64,000 nucleotides of DNA from the NCBI GenBank assembly GCA_036924085.1, contig JAVGWX010000005.1, positions 92,201,764-92,265,763 of the forward strand. The letters run 5' to 3'. This DNA is from Ariolimax columbianus (taxonomy: Eukaryota; Mollusca; Gastropoda; Stylommatophora; Arionidae). The position numbers and the translations under genes are program-made. Shown piece after piece: positions 11,895 to 23,020 of the stretch. How positions within the stretch are numbered: position 1 is the stretch's first letter; every line of letters begins with the position of its first letter. The notes under the pieces were generated by a model that saw nothing but the letters and a program-made list of their open reading frames with translations, had not been told where the DNA came from and did no database searches.

Positions 11895-12790
11895 TACATA
11901 GGTAACGGCTCAACTGCCGCACCGAGAAAGAAACAAAACGACTCCCAGATGACGTCCACCAGATAGAAACGAAATTACTCCCAGATGACGTCCACCAGAG
12001 AGAAATAAAAACGACTCTCAGAGGACGTTCACCAGACAGACAAAAACAAAACGACTTCCAGATGACGTCCACCAGACAGAAACAAAACGACTTCCAGATG
12101 ACGTCCACCAGAGAAAAACAAAACGGCTTCCAGATGACGTCCACCAGACAAAAACAAAACGACTTCCAGATGACGTCTACCAGACAGAAATAAAACGACT
12201 TCCAGATGACGTCCACCAGACAGAAACGAAACGACTCCCAGAAGATGTCCACCAGAGAGAAACAAAACGACTTCCAGATGACGTCCACCAGACAGAAACA
12301 AAACGACTTCCAGATGACGTCCACCAGAGAGAAACAAAACGACTTCCAGATGACGTCCACCAGACAGAAACAAAACGACTCCCAGATGACGTCCACCAGA
12401 CAGACAAAAACAAAACGAGTCCCAGATGACGTCCACCAGAGAGACAAAAACAAAACGAGTCTCAGATGACGTCCACCAGACAGACAGAAACAAAACGACT
12501 CCCTGATGACGTCCACGAGACAGACAAAAACAAAACGACTCCCAGATGACGTCCACCAGATAGACAAAAAAACAAAACGACTCCCAGATGACGTTTACCA
12601 GACAGAAACAAAACGTCTCCCAGATGACGTCCACCAGACAGAAACAAAACGACTGCCAGATGACGTCCACCAGACAGACACAAACAAAACGACTCCCAGA
12701 TGACGTCCACCAGACAGACAAAAACAAAACGACTCCCAGATGACGTCCACCATACAGACAAAAACAAAACGACTCCAAGATGACGTTCAC
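11895..12790. repeat. 36-40-bp minisatellite, about 23 copies
   Basis: Unit: GATGACGTCCACCAGA followed by CAGAAACAAAACGACTCCCA, with 36-bp units in the middle and 40-42-bp units (extra ACAGACAAA) in the distal part. The left edge (GGCTCAACTGCCGCACCGAG at 11909) matches a dispersed sequence at 25229-25290 that also has AGAAACAAAACG. The right edge abuts a LINE-tail relic. Twelve-codon periodicity keeps frames open on both strands; these are not genes. Confidence 0.9.
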
Positions 12791-12920
12791 CACCTTGGAG
12801 CTTAAATGACCTTTCTTCGGCCAAGTGTGCTGCTTCAGTTATTGTGAACCCGTCTTGTTAAATGATTTCTCTTATGTCGTTCTTCCAACGGTCGCGTAGT
12901 CTTCCTAGTGTTTGTACCAC
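12791..12920 (-). mobile_element. LINE C-terminal tail relic
   Basis: The minus strand encodes LGRLRDRWKNDIREI, a stop, then QDGFTITEAAHLAEERSFK. The order (GRxRxRW..D.., then a short linker, then EAA.LA.DR..W-like) is characteristic of the region after the RT in many LINE proteins. One in-frame stop; too short for family assignment. Confidence 0.6.
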
Positions 12921-12924
12921 ATCA

Positions 12925-13085
12925 CCTAAATGTCATCTCGCATTTGTAGTTGTTCTCAATTGTTTTACATAATGAGGTTGCTAGCCACCATAATAAATCG
13001 CGTTAAGTCACCTTCTACGACATGCTTGGTTTTGTCTCTGTTCCAATACCAACGCGACAAGGTCAGGATGTAAACGAATATGCCC
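12925..13085 (-). mobile_element. Dispersed SINE-like family B, minus-strand copy
   Basis: Minus strand carries GTCGTAGAAGGTGACTTAA followed by GGTGGCTAGCAACCTCATTA and TGTAAAAC, the same order as in copies at 40795-40990, 59730-60010 and 63185-63470 (a TGTCGTAAGAGGCGACTAAA-like core, then GGGGTTAGCAGCCTCATCAT). Diverged. Confidence 0.5.
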
Positions 13086-13500
13086 TGACTTGTTCTTACT
13101 GATAATTTATTCACGACGTCTTATCTGTGACCAATCCTTTTCAGACACCTGGGACGGATTTAATTTCAATGTCTTATAAATATTAATGAGTGAGTGAGTC
13201 CAGGTAAGAAGTGATTGTGGGACATAATTAGTGCGAAACTATCAAGGGCAAAGGTAAATAGCTCCAACAATGATATAGAAAACAACATGAAAATGCATAG
13301 GCAAGCAGAAATATCTAAGTGGTGAATGCATGAGCACGATAAGGGTATGGTACTGGAGTTATTATAATGAGACCTTACTAATTAGCGTAAACATCATGAC
13401 GGTATGTAACGCGTTATTCAATCATTTAACCCTTATCATTTATGGACTATTGCTACTTGAATTTGTTTTATTTGCCTTCTAATTCGTGTTCCCTGCTTCT
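13086..13500. other. Unannotated stretch
   Basis: No gene or repeat recognised. Confidence 0.4.
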
Positions 13501-14130
13501 TCTTATACTTCTCCTGTTCCTCATTCTTTTTTATTCTGCAGTTTCTTGTCTTTCTTGTGATTTTGTCTTCTCATTTCTCTTCTCCAGATTCTTCTGATTT
13601 CTTTTCTCCTTTCTTATTTTTGTTATCGGTTTTCTTATCTTTTTCTTATCATTTCTTTTCTCCAGTTTCTTCTTTTTCTGCTCCTTTTTATGATATTTTT
13701 TTCTTGTGTTTCTTCTGTTTGTCTGTCTGTTTTTCTTCTCCAATTTCTACTTTCTTCTCATCATTTTTATCCACTTTCTTGTGCTTTTTTCTGTTTTAAG
13801 TTGTTCTCTTCTTCTCCTCCCTTTATCGTTTCCGATCATCCCATCCCCCCCCCCCCCCCCCTCTCTCTCTCCATTTTTCATTTTCATTTATTTTTGCTTC
13901 ATCTTCTTCTTTTCCAGTTTCTGTTCTCGTTTTTTTTACTTCTTCTTTTTTCGTTCTTATTATTCGTCATCTTCATTTTCTCATCTTCCCCATATTATAT
14001 GTTTTCTTTTTTCCTCTTTTCTTTAATTTAAAAAAAAATTTTTTATTCCCTATTTGTGTTAATTTTTCTCTCTTTCTTCTCAATCTTCTTCTTAGTCCTC
14101 TTCCTTTAATATTTATCTACTTGTTTAACA
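13500..14130. repeat. Pyrimidine-rich region with poly-C
   Basis: TTC/TTTC-rich DNA with a C-run at about 13846-13861 followed by CTCTCT. The Phe/Ser/Leu-rich frames are compositional. The poly-C run is a likely assembly-error site. Confidence 0.8.
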
Positions 14131-14329
14131 GGGAAACCAGTTGTTTCATCGTATTTTTATACACAGAAGGCTACACCACACTCTGCAAGCCTCACACCAG
14201 TGTCATTATGAAACAAAAACACAATCTGAGACTAGTCAAAAAACATAGTAACAGTAACAATGATAGGCATGTTAAGTAGATTGTAAGCACTTGGAAAACA
14301 TGCAAAACAGAAGACAGAATATAAAGTGG

Positions 14330-14405
14330 GATGATGGATAACCCGTATTCGAACCACAGACTTCCAAGTGGCCGGTTCTAACCGCTCCACAAAGTACAAT
14401 ATTAT
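14330..14405 (-). mobile_element. tRNA-derived SINE head
   Basis: On the minus strand an A-box-like GTGGAGCGGTTAGAACC is followed 20-30 bp later by a B-box-like GTGGTTCGAATACGG. The spacing matches a tRNA, but no intact acceptor stem is seen, so a SINE head is more likely than a functional tRNA. Confidence 0.55.
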
Positions 14406-14804
14406 ACAATTTAGTCGAGCTCAAACTTGACCTCTGACCTTCACGTGACCTACAAATAAAACACAGGCCTGCCGGCAGGTTAAAATCCCACACAAAGGGA
14501 CACAAAAGTCCCGGTACGTAATGTCTGGAAGGTTAAACGTTAGCCGGAGCTGGGACAAATTCCCGTTCACACTCCAGCAGAAATTTGGAAGTTGTGGTTG
14601 ACAGGGAAAATAGTTATCGGACGCGCTAGAGGGATCACCATGTTTCGTTGAACTTGAGCTAAAATAAAAACTGAAACATCAATGGCGAAGCATGGGTGGT
14701 TTGCAATTTAACTCTTGTCCTTGGATGGATGACTTCACACGGCAAATGTAGCAGAGCAGGTTCGTGCTTCATTATCGACACGCTCCGGTCGACAAGGCTA
14801 AAAA
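14406..14804. other. Unannotated stretch
   Basis: No gene recognised; may contain the body of the adjoining SINE. Confidence 0.35.
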
Positions 14805-14945
14805 CTGGTAATTGAGCTACAGCTAGGGACAGAAATGGAGCGAGGAAGGGCACTGCCCATCTAATCTTATTAAAAAGTTTAGATCGGGTACAATGACTTC
14901 TCTAACACTTCATACCTGACAGCAGTGTCTGATATGGGACTACCT
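14805..14945 (+). repeat. Dispersed repeat family A, copy 2
   Basis: Contains GCGAGGAAGGGCACTGCCCA, then TAGATCGGGTACAATGACTT and CTCTAACACTTCATACCTGA. This is the clearest of the three copies and shows the family's internal order. Confidence 0.6.
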
Positions 14946-15114
14946 TTAACTGTTTTAGCATAACTCTTACTCTGTCTCTATCTTTCTAGGTCTATATTTA
15001 TTTCCATTTATTAATTTATCGATTCATCCTTCCATACATTCTCCTGATTGTTCACCAATCCATCCATGAGTCAATCCAATCTACCATCTATTTACTCAAC
15101 CATCTATCCATCTT

Positions 15115-15665
15115 GACATATACATGGACGGACTGGCTGGCGGGTGGCCGAACTGACGGAATGGCGGGTGAACGGACGGGCTGGCGGGTGGCCGAACTGA
15201 CGGAATGGCGGGTGAACGGACGGGCTGGCGGGTGGCCAGGCTGGCGGACTGGCGGCAGGACTGACGGGCTGGTGGGTGGCCGGACGGACGGACTGGCGGC
15301 AGGACTGACGGGCGGACAGACGGACTGGCGTGCGGACAGACGGTTTGGTGGGTGGCCGGACTGACGGACTGGCGGGCGAACGGACAGGCTGGCGGGTGGC
15401 TGGACTGACGGACTGGCGGCCGGACTGACGGACTGGCGGCAGGACTGACGGACTGGCGGCAGGACTGACGGACTGGCTGGCGGACTGACGGACTGGCGGG
15501 CGGACAGACGGACTGGCGGGCGGACAGACGGGCTGGTGGGTGGCCGGACTGACGGACTGGCGGGCGGACGCACGGGCTGGCGGGTGGCCGGACTGACGGA
15601 CTGGCTGATGGACGAAGGGACCGAGGCCGGAAAGACGGACGGACCGACGGGAAGGGACGCGAAAG
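15115..15665. repeat. GC-rich degenerate minisatellite
   Basis: Built from short blocks such as GGACTGACGGACTGGCGGGC and GGGTGGCCGG, with higher-order mixing instead of one fixed period. Strong strand asymmetry (few C on the plus strand). A perfect 49-bp-scale duplication is seen near 15143-15235. Arg/Pro/Ser-rich frames are artefacts. Confidence 0.85.
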
Positions 15666-16010
15666 GACAGACAGAAATTGGGTCTGTCTGTAAGTGTGTA
15701 CCTCCGTGCGTCTGTCCAACTATCTAGTCATTTACGATCGTGTCTCATCTGTTTCCCGTCAGGGTTCACCCTCCATCCCCTACCGCAACATTCTCGTCAA
15801 CTGCTTCCTGTTCCCACAAGTGGAATCATCAGAGGAACATTGCTCGATATCAAGGTCATGACAGAATTATCTGCCCTAAACTGAGTTACCTCCATACTCT
15901 AAGGGGCATAATCGTGTTAGTGTTAGATAGGACAACAGGGGCAGGGTACTCAAGGTCACAGATTGTGTATGCGCTCGTCTGGGAGAGAACAAATGAGAGA
16001 GCTAGATACA
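15666..16010. other. Unannotated stretch
   Basis: No gene or repeat recognised between the GC-rich array and the GA arrays. Confidence 0.35.
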
Positions 16011-16148
16011 TAGAGATAGAGAGAGAGAGAGAGAGAGAACGGAAAGGCGGGGGGGGGGGAGTATTGCTAGAGTGAGTGTGTGTTTGTCAGATACAAAAAG
16101 TGCTCGTGTATTAGAGAGCGTTACTGTGTTTGTGTCTGCGAGAGAGGC

Positions 16149-16198
<50 letters not shown>

Positions 16199-16225
16199 TG
16201 ATAGAGAAGGAGAGAAAGAAAGTGC
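16011..16225. repeat. Two GA arrays with a G-run
   Basis: GA/AGAT-rich run at about 16011-16040, a G-run at about 16051-16060 and an uninterrupted GA array at about 16152-16192. Confidence 0.9.
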
Positions 16226-16263
16226 GAGTATATATAATCATGTTTGCGAATGTGAGAAAGTGT

Positions 16264-16373
16264 ATTGTGTACTGTGAGACAGAGATAATGTTGGATGTAC
16301 TGTGAGACAGAGATAATGTTGGATGTACTGTGAGACAGAGATAATATTGGATGTACTGTGAGACAGAGATACT
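16264..16373. repeat. 28-bp tandem repeat, about 4 copies
   Basis: Unit TGTGAGACAGAGATAATGTT then GGATGTAC. Copies nearly identical; the last has GATACTGG instead. Confidence 0.9.
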
Positions 16374-16483
16374 GGCGTGAATGGTTTAATTATTGCGAGA
16401 TACTGTTGGGTGGAGGGTGGGGGAGAGGGTGTGGAATGCATGACTTACTCTTCCCATGCGTTCAGAAGTAGACAAAGAGGATG

Positions 16484-16565
16484 TTTATGATGATGATGAT
16501 GATGAAGAAGAAAACGAAGAAGAAGAAGAAGAAGAAAAATAAAAATAAGAAGAAGAAGACGGAGC
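16484..16565. repeat. GAT and GAA trinucleotide runs
   Basis: GATGATGAT at about 16489-16503 passes directly into GAA repeats to about 16560. Confidence 0.9.
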
Positions 16566-16740
16566 GAACTTAGAACCTTTGCCAAGAGATGCACTCTCTC
16601 TAACCAAACTACCCAACAGTCGTTCGTAAGGCGTTTAATTTCACAATAGACAAAGTTGACACACCTCCCCCAGGCCGCTTGACACATTCCCTTTACTAAG
16701 GAGCAAATTTAACGTCGCTAGGAAAGGCAATTAACAGTGA

Positions 16741-16766
16741 CGGTGGGGGGGGGGGGAGGGGGGGGT
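16741..16766. repeat. G-run
   Basis: Two runs of seven or more G separated by one A. A possible quadruplex-forming site, and error-prone in sequencing. Confidence 0.8.
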
Positions 16767-16867
16767 ATCATATGATACAAAGTGCTTCTATTTCTCTTTC
16801 TAAGAATCGACGTGACTGCATTCCGGGTATACCCATAGGTGCTTAGTCTATATCATTAAATGGCGTA

Positions 16868-17395
16868 GGGTATTGATGCTGATGGTCCCTGTAGCTCGCT
16901 GGTTGTACGCTCTCCTGCTTTGTCCTCTTATGCACCGTACTCCGCTCGAACCTCGTTTAATGACGAAACTTTACAGTCTGTGGATTGCTGCTTTATCTAT
17001 TGCGGTGTCCTCATCTAGCAGGCGGTTATTGATTGATTTCAAAATGTCACTTCTATCCATCCCTAATGTACCCATGATGGGAGTTTGTGAAGCCATCATG
17101 TCAGCTTTTTCATTGCCCTGAACCCCAGCAAGAGCAGGACAGTTGATCCATGCCAACCCCTGGAGGTTTGAGGCCTTAACAGCTGCTATCCACTCTGCAC
17201 CTTCTGAAGTACGGCTTGCTCGTCTGTCACGATGACTGCCCTTGTATTAGAAGTCTCAGATATCCATTTCAGTGCTGAGGTCACTGCTTCCGTCTCCATT
17301 CTCACACTGGATGTTGTTGATATGTATAATGTTGACAAAGACCAACTAGTCCATTTGCAGGAAGGCTACATCTAATCATTTACAGTTGCAGTTTC
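16868..17395 (-). mobile_element. RNase H fragment of a second LINE family
   Basis: The minus strand at 16971-17156 encodes INCPALAGVQGNEKADMMA, which fits the last RNase H motif (HxGxxGNExAD) seen in LINE-encoded RNase H domains. Upstream (17160-17390 in window coordinates) lies degraded sequence consistent with the earlier part of that domain. Residues around the motif differ from the VPSHCNIQGNEEADRLAK form in the main LINE, so this is a separate family. Downstream coding (to about 16870) is still open for a while. Inactive fragment. Confidence 0.7.
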
Positions 17396-17995
17396 ATAAC
17401 AAATGGTTTTGACACGAAGATGTTGCTAGCCCCATGCATACTCTTCTGTAGTAGTAGCTTAATATATGCATATACTATTAAAGTAGTGCTATTCTGTTCA
17501 AGCCAGGCAGTACTCGTGTAAAGGAACTACAAGTCGAACAATGAGGTATAAAACAACGCACGGGAGATAACTGTTATGCTAACTTTCGACAAAATGAAGG
17601 TTTAAAATCACGTTATGTCCCTTTTTTATATTCAGATTTTTTTTTTTTAAATCCTTCCTAAATATTGTAATTTATTGAATATGAAACATGTTTCGCCTTT
17701 CCGCGCCGATGCCAACACAATGATGTTGTCAGTTCTAATCACAATACTGTTTACCAGCATGTTACAACATGCTTTGAAGGTGACAGTGGCCCTGTTATTC
17801 TCTTCCCGGTTGTAAATCAGTTAAAACAAAATATTCAAAAATCGAACCACTGTAACCTTTCAAATAATCTCACTATGTAATATAATTGATGATGAAACTG
17901 TCACCTTAAATGCTCGGGCACAGGCTTCTTCCTGTAAAGGGATCAGCAGCAATCGTGGTCCTATATTTCACCTCGAGCGAAGAGGTTAATCATTC
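17396..17995. other. Mostly unannotated; possible family B copy at its end
   Basis: T-run at about 17637-17648. On the minus strand near 17770-17800 a phrase with GGGCCACTGTCACCTTC resembles the 3' part of the repeat at 63185-63470 (GGACCACTGTCACCTTC). Otherwise nothing recognised. Confidence 0.35.
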
Positions 17996-17997
17996 TC

Positions 17998-18367
17998 ACA
18001 AATGACAGAATGAGACATGAGTAGTGGATGTGACAGAGCGAGACATGAGTAGAACAAGTGACAGAGTGAGACATGAGTAGGGGAAGTGACAGAGTGAGAC
18101 ATTAATAGTGGAAGTGACAGAGCGAGACATGAGTAGAACAAGTGACAGAGTGAGACATGAGTAGGGGAAGTGACAGAGTGAGACATGAGTAGGGGAAGTG
18201 ACAGAGTGAGACATTAATAGTGGATGTGACAGAGCGAGACATGAGTAGAACAAGTGACAGAGTGAGACATGAGTAGGGGAAGTGACAGAGTGAGACATGA
18301 GTAGGGGAAGTGACAGAGTGAGACATTAATAGTGGAAGTGACAGAGTGAGACATGAGTAGGGGAAAT
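17998..18367. repeat. 28-bp minisatellite, left half
   Basis: Unit AGTGACAGAGTGAGACATGA then GTAGGGGA, with variants ATTAATAGTGGA and GTAGAACA that alternate in a higher-order pattern. The same array resumes at 18952 after a LINE insertion. Confidence 0.95.
18355..18367. repeat. Left 13-bp target-site duplication of LINE copy
   Basis: GAGTAGGGGAAAT here is repeated exactly at 18952-18964. The sequence is a slight variant of the host minisatellite unit, so the duplication belongs to the insertion event. Confidence 0.85.
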
Positions 18368-18951
18368 CTTCTTCTTCTTCTTCTTCGTACGCAGTCAGAC
18401 AGTACCCATCATTTGTTCGAATAAAGCGGCGGTCATCCTGAGGCTGTCGACACTGCCATAGAGCTTGTCTTGCAGTTCCACTGGTGATGGCCACATCTGC
18501 TCTCTCTGATCCTCGTATGTCGGGCAGTTTTTGCAGCAGATGTTCAGCGGTCATTTTACCGGTACCGCATGGGCATTCGTCGGTACCACCTATCTTCAAT
18601 TTGTTGAATAGGTGGTACCTCAGTCTATTGTGGCCAGTGCGAAGTCTGAAGACAACGACCTGCTCTCTTCTGTTCAACTGGTAATAGGCATCGTTTTTGG
18701 TGTAACCATTATGTTCGGTTTCCCATTTGGTCATGTATCTGGCTTTGATAAGCCGTTTTGACTCTTCGTACGTCATTCTAGTATCTGTTTGTGGTAGTCT
18801 TGCACCTTCTTTTGCCAGTCTGTCTGCCTCCTCGTTGCCTTGGATGTTGCAGTGTGATGGGACCCACTGTACCACTACCCTTTTTTGGTGCGGTCTGCTG
18901 GCACAGTTTGCAGAGTGCTGCTCTTAAGTCGTTAAGCTCAGTGTTTTTCTG
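18368..18951 (-). mobile_element. 5'-truncated copy of the RNase H-bearing LINE with GAA tail
   Basis: On the minus strand this holds the end of the RNase H domain (VVVQWVPSHCNIQGNEEADR), the following RLAKEGARLPQTDTRMTYE segment, the CPCGTGKMTAEHLL zinc-knuckle-like region and the 3' end with a (GAA)n tail, seen as CTTCTTCTTC at 18368 onward. It is close to the copy ending at 37558, but here the codon after RLAK is GAA where the other copy has TAA. About 584 bp, flanked by a perfect 13-bp duplication of the minisatellite: the textbook outcome of target-primed reverse transcription with 5' truncation. A frame change after HLLQ shifts the last ~40 codons relative to the 37-kb copy. Confidence 0.9.
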
Positions 18952-19330
18952 GAGTAGGGGAAATGACAGAGTGAGACATTAATAGTGGAAGTGACAGAGT
19001 GAGACATGAGTAGTGAAAGTGACAGAGTAAGACATGAGTAGAAGAAGTGACAGAGTGAGACATGAGTAGAAGAAGTGACAGAGTGAGACATGAGTAGAAG
19101 AAGTGACAGAGTGAGACATGAGTAGAAGAAGTGACAGAGTGAGACATGAGTAGAAGAAGGCACAGAGTAAGACACGAATAGCAGAAGTGACAGAGTGAGA
19201 CACGAATAGCAGAAGTGACAGAGTGAGACACGAATAGCAGAAGTGACAGAGTGAGACACGAATAGCAGAAGTGACAGAGTGAGACATGAATAGAAGAAGG
19301 CACAGAGTGAGACATGAATAGATTAAGTGA
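18952..19330. repeat. 28-bp minisatellite, right half
   Basis: Continues the array interrupted at 18368, starting with the 13-bp duplication. Here the variants GTAGAAGA and (C/T)GAATAGCAGA dominate, each forming its own homogeneous block, so local blocks expanded separately. Confidence 0.95.
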
Positions 19331-20164
19331 GCAGAATTCACATGGCAAGTTGTCCAACAAGTAAACTTGTCTAGCGATTCTGCAATAACAAGCAGAAGGG
19401 TTACAAATCAAGAGGAAGAATAAGAAGAAATAGATAGGGCTTAAGAAACACTACAGATGGATGGATTGAAAATCTAAACTGATGGGAGACGAAAGAAGAG
19501 AGCGTCTACCCAACGCTATTCAACGACATGAGATGATATTAATAACGGAGTGGGGACTGTTTTCACGAAGATTAGAAGAATATGTTTATCACGCCGATAA
19601 CAAACTATAAACAAAGTCATCTTTATGAATGAGTCTCTATGTCAGGAAATTAGACCTTCAATGCACTTTAGACTTATCACGTGATCTGCTACGTTTGACT
19701 GCAAGAACGTTGACACCCGAGTCATCACATTACCGTACTTTCTCTGTTAGTTGCTTATGTTTTGTTTGTATGATCATAAAAACAAGTTAGGCGATCTCTG
19801 ATTATTTCCTGTCACGTGTTGTACTGTCAAGTTAATGACGGAAATGATGTGTTTATTTTATATATAGTATAAATAGTGAGACAGATTGTCACGTCTACTA
19901 GCCAAACATGTGTGATTATTTGATGTATTTACTAAAGTGACGGACGCTGACCTATAAGCCTGAGACAGTATGTCTATAAGACGATATGTTTATGGGAGAA
20001 ATAGATGGGGCTTTAGACAAAACTAACTATGTGGTGACGAGAGAAGGTGGTCAAAGACCGACAAGTAATCCGTAATACTGGTATTCAGCGAGGCATATCC
20101 TGCACTTTGTCCAACATGGTACTCAAAGGTCAACGGCTGAACTGAGTTCAAACAACGCTTGGCT
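19331..20164. other. Unannotated stretch
   Basis: No gene or repeat recognised. Confidence 0.4.
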
Positions 20165-20407
20165 ACATGGCCTGAGGTGACGACAGGCAACTAAATGGTG
20201 TCTGTCTGATGCCAGATAGCCAAATGGTGTTTGCCTAATGCCAGTTAGCCAAATGGTGTTTGTCTTATGTCAGGTAGTCAAATTGTGTTTGTCTGATGCC
20301 CGGTATCCACATCGTGTTTGTCTGATGCCATGTAGCCAAATTGTGTTTGTCTGATGTCAGGTAGCCTAATTGTTTATCTGATGCCAGGTAGTCAAATGGT
20401 GTTTAAA
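20165..20407. repeat. 29-30-bp minisatellite, about 7-8 copies
   Basis: Unit GATGCCAGGTAGCCAAATGG then TGTTTGTCT. More diverged than most arrays in the window (one copy has TCCACATCGTG). Confidence 0.9.
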
Positions 20408-21084
20408 CTCAATGTGGTAATTTGCTGTGGTGATCTGCTGTGGTGCCAATTTCTGACCAATGACTTAACTCAGGCCATCTCTCCATCTCATTTGATGGCC
20501 CAGTTCATGATAGAAATAAATGCGATTATTTCAGATCATCATCACCAGAGTCCCTGTAATGTCCCTTGTCCATCTTCCCTTCTATCTGCCTCTGCCTCTA
20601 AAAGTGTTAGTTCTAGGTCATTGCTACGTTTGCTGTCGCGTAAATATGTTTATTTCGTAGACGTAATGTTGTTTACTAGCCAGTATTGTGTTTTATCGAG
20701 CTCCTGTAGAATTTCTGCGATTTTAATGTTCGTTATCCATGGTAATTCGAGCACACAATTGTAGTATTGTAGCTCACTCAAAGGATTCAACCTTCTTCGG
20801 CGAAGTTTGTATGGCTGACCATGACCTGAACTCATACGTTGGCACCGGCAAGATGGAAGTCCTCAGGATCTTTATTTTCGTAATTTTGTTCTTGTTCTGT
20901 CAGATGTTGTTTTTGTATGTTAGTTAACAGCCGTAGTACCATGATAATTCTTCTCTTTATTTATTTTAGCAATCTCCGCTGTTGCTTAAAGGAGTCGAGA
21001 TATTCCAAAGCTCGGGACGTTTGGAACTTTTTGCTTCTGTAGGATAACTTTAGGTCTGTTCTCGCCTTTTCATTTATAAATACA
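20408..21084. other. Unannotated stretch
   Basis: An open frame at 20354-20764 begins in the minisatellite and resembles no family I recognise. No gene supported. Confidence 0.4.
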
Positions 21085-21548
21085 AACTGACGATACACGC
21101 TTGAATCAAATTGACGATTCACGCCTGAATCAAATTGACGATACACAACTGAATCAAATTTACGATACACAACTGAATCAAATTGACGATACACGCCTGA
21201 ATCAAATTGACGATAAACGCCTGAATCAAATTGACGATATACAACTGAATCAAATTGACTATACACGCCTGAATCAAATTGACGATACACAACTGAATCA
21301 AATTGACGATACACAACTGAATCAAATTGACGATACACGCCTGAATCAAATTGACGATACACAACTGAATCAAATTGACTATACACGCCTGAATCAAATT
21401 GACGATACACAACTGAATCAAATTTACGATACACAACTGAATCAAATTGACGATACACGCTTGAATCAAATTGACGATACACGATTGAATCAAATTGACG
21501 ATACACAACTGAATCAAATTGACGATAAACAACTGAATCAAATTGTCA
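21085..21548. repeat. 24-bp minisatellite, about 19 copies
   Basis: Unit GAATCAAATTGACGATACAC then AACT or GCCT. The AACT and GCCT variants alternate in a partly regular order, which points to a higher-order unit. Eight-codon periodicity gives open frames on both strands (for example LNQIDDTQ) that I do not regard as coding. Confidence 0.95.
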
Positions 21549-22200
21549 AGTTTTATTACGAACTATATGCAGTAGTTTCAGAATTAAATTGTTTGTTAGG
21601 GAAATATATTTGATGGTTTGCGGGTGAACGAAAACTATCACCAACGTTCCTTCTCCCTACTCACAGGATGTACGCTCTGAGATCGTCAAGACCTCGTTCT
21701 GTCCTTGACCTGAACGAGAATAATATATCAACTGGCAGACAAAGTCATCGAAGGGCACCTTGAACTCCAACCGTCACCCGACACCATGTCTATAAAGATG
21801 TCACTACCACCATCAATATCCCTTTCATCACAACCACAAGCTATCGGGGTATGACCGTAACCATTTTAACTTGATACCTGCAGTGGTGGATACCTGATCG
21901 GCGCGAAGTATACCTTCAGAAATGCGAGACGGCGCAAGTTTAAAAGTGGAAAAACTAATATTAGAGAGAGACACGTTCATGTCGATAGGTTACCTATGCG
22001 AGACGCATTCTCTTGTTCTATTGGTTACTTGTGTGCGATTGCGTACTAATAAGCAGCTAATATGCGTAAAATGGGGATATTGCCGGTCAAGCACTACGTA
22101 TATCCATCCACAATTTATCCATGTTTTCTTCTGTCAATAAATCAATCCACATAACAACCTCATTTGCCCAACCATTAATTTATAATCGCTATCTATATAC
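21549..22200. other. Unannotated stretch
   Basis: No gene or repeat recognised. Confidence 0.4.
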
Positions 22201-22205
22201 GTCAA

Positions 22206-22400
22206 TTCAATCATTCGTTCATCCATCCATTCGTTCATCCATCCATTCGTTCATCCATCCATTCGTTCATCCATCCATTCGTTCATCCATCCATTCGTTC
22301 ATCCATCCATTCGTTCATCCATCCATTCGTTCTTCCATCCATTCGTTCATCCATCCATTCGTTCATCTATCCATTCGTTCATCCATCCATTCGTTCAGAA
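22206..22400. repeat. 16-bp minisatellite, about 12 copies
   Basis: Unit CCATCCATTCGTTCAT, nearly perfect (single changes at about 22332 and 22368). Sixteen is not divisible by three, so open frames cycle every 48 bp. Confidence 0.95.
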
Positions 22401-22535
22401 ATGTTTAGATCCCTTTCATCTATTTATTCATTAAAATCATTCATCCTAACTATCCATCCGAAAATCGATCCACCCATCCATCTATATATTCTTATAGTTC
22501 TGCATATCTCCTCCAAATATGAATTCATTCATCTA

Positions 22536-22612
22536 GCCACCATTCTATCCATCTGTATATCCATCCATCCATCCATCCATATATCCATCCATCCATCCAT
22601 CCATCCATACAT
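22536..22612. repeat. ATCC tetranucleotide run
   Basis: ATCCATCCATCC blocks, probably related to the 16-bp array just upstream. Confidence 0.9.
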
Positions 22613-22714
22613 GCAGCTATCATTTCACAATAAGGCGACCCTGAATACTCACATTGGCCACTTCAAATATGACACAGGAAAAAAATAAGGGTGTTCTGGG
22701 TTTTACATTGGATT

Positions 22715-23020
22715 CAGAAGAAGGAAAAAGAGGAGAAGAACAAGTTGAAGATGTAAAAGAAGAAGAAGAAGTAAAGTAGATGAAGAAGAAGTAAAGTAGA
22801 TGAAGAAGAAGTAAAGTAGATGAAGAAGAAGTAACGTAGATGAAGAAGTAGAAGAAAAGAACAAGATGAAGACAAAGGAAAAAGAAGAACAAGAAGAGAC
22901 GTGACTAGATGAAGAAAAGGAAGAAGAAGAAGACGAAGAAAAAGAAGAAGAAGAAGAAGAAGAAGAAGAAGAAGAAGAAAAAAACGAAGACAAAGACGAA
23001 GTAGATGAAGAAGAAGACAG
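22715..23020. repeat. GAA-rich purine tract
   Basis: Contains a four-copy 24-bp sub-repeat (GTAAAGTAGATGAAGAAGAA) at about 22770-22845, then nearly pure GAA to about 22980. Confidence 0.9.

Noticed and set aside
11836..12824. Long open frames on the minus strand (up to 254 codons, GGRHLEVVLFLS-type repeats)
   Set aside because: They exist only because the minisatellite unit is often 36 bp. Parallel frames are open on both strands and composition is uniform.
15096..15719. Pro/Arg/Ser-rich proteins of 160-207 codons
   Set aside because: GC-rich minisatellite; two overlapping frames on the same strand share the same composition.
21101..21613. 170-codon LNQIDDTQ-repeat protein
   Set aside because: Artefact of a 24-bp array; the opposite strand is equally open (two frames), and the ATG lies within the repeat.
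22206..22400. CRISPR array
   Set aside because: Direct repeats without unique spacers; a 16-bp minisatellite in a eukaryotic sequence. The same holds for the 28-36-bp arrays elsewhere.
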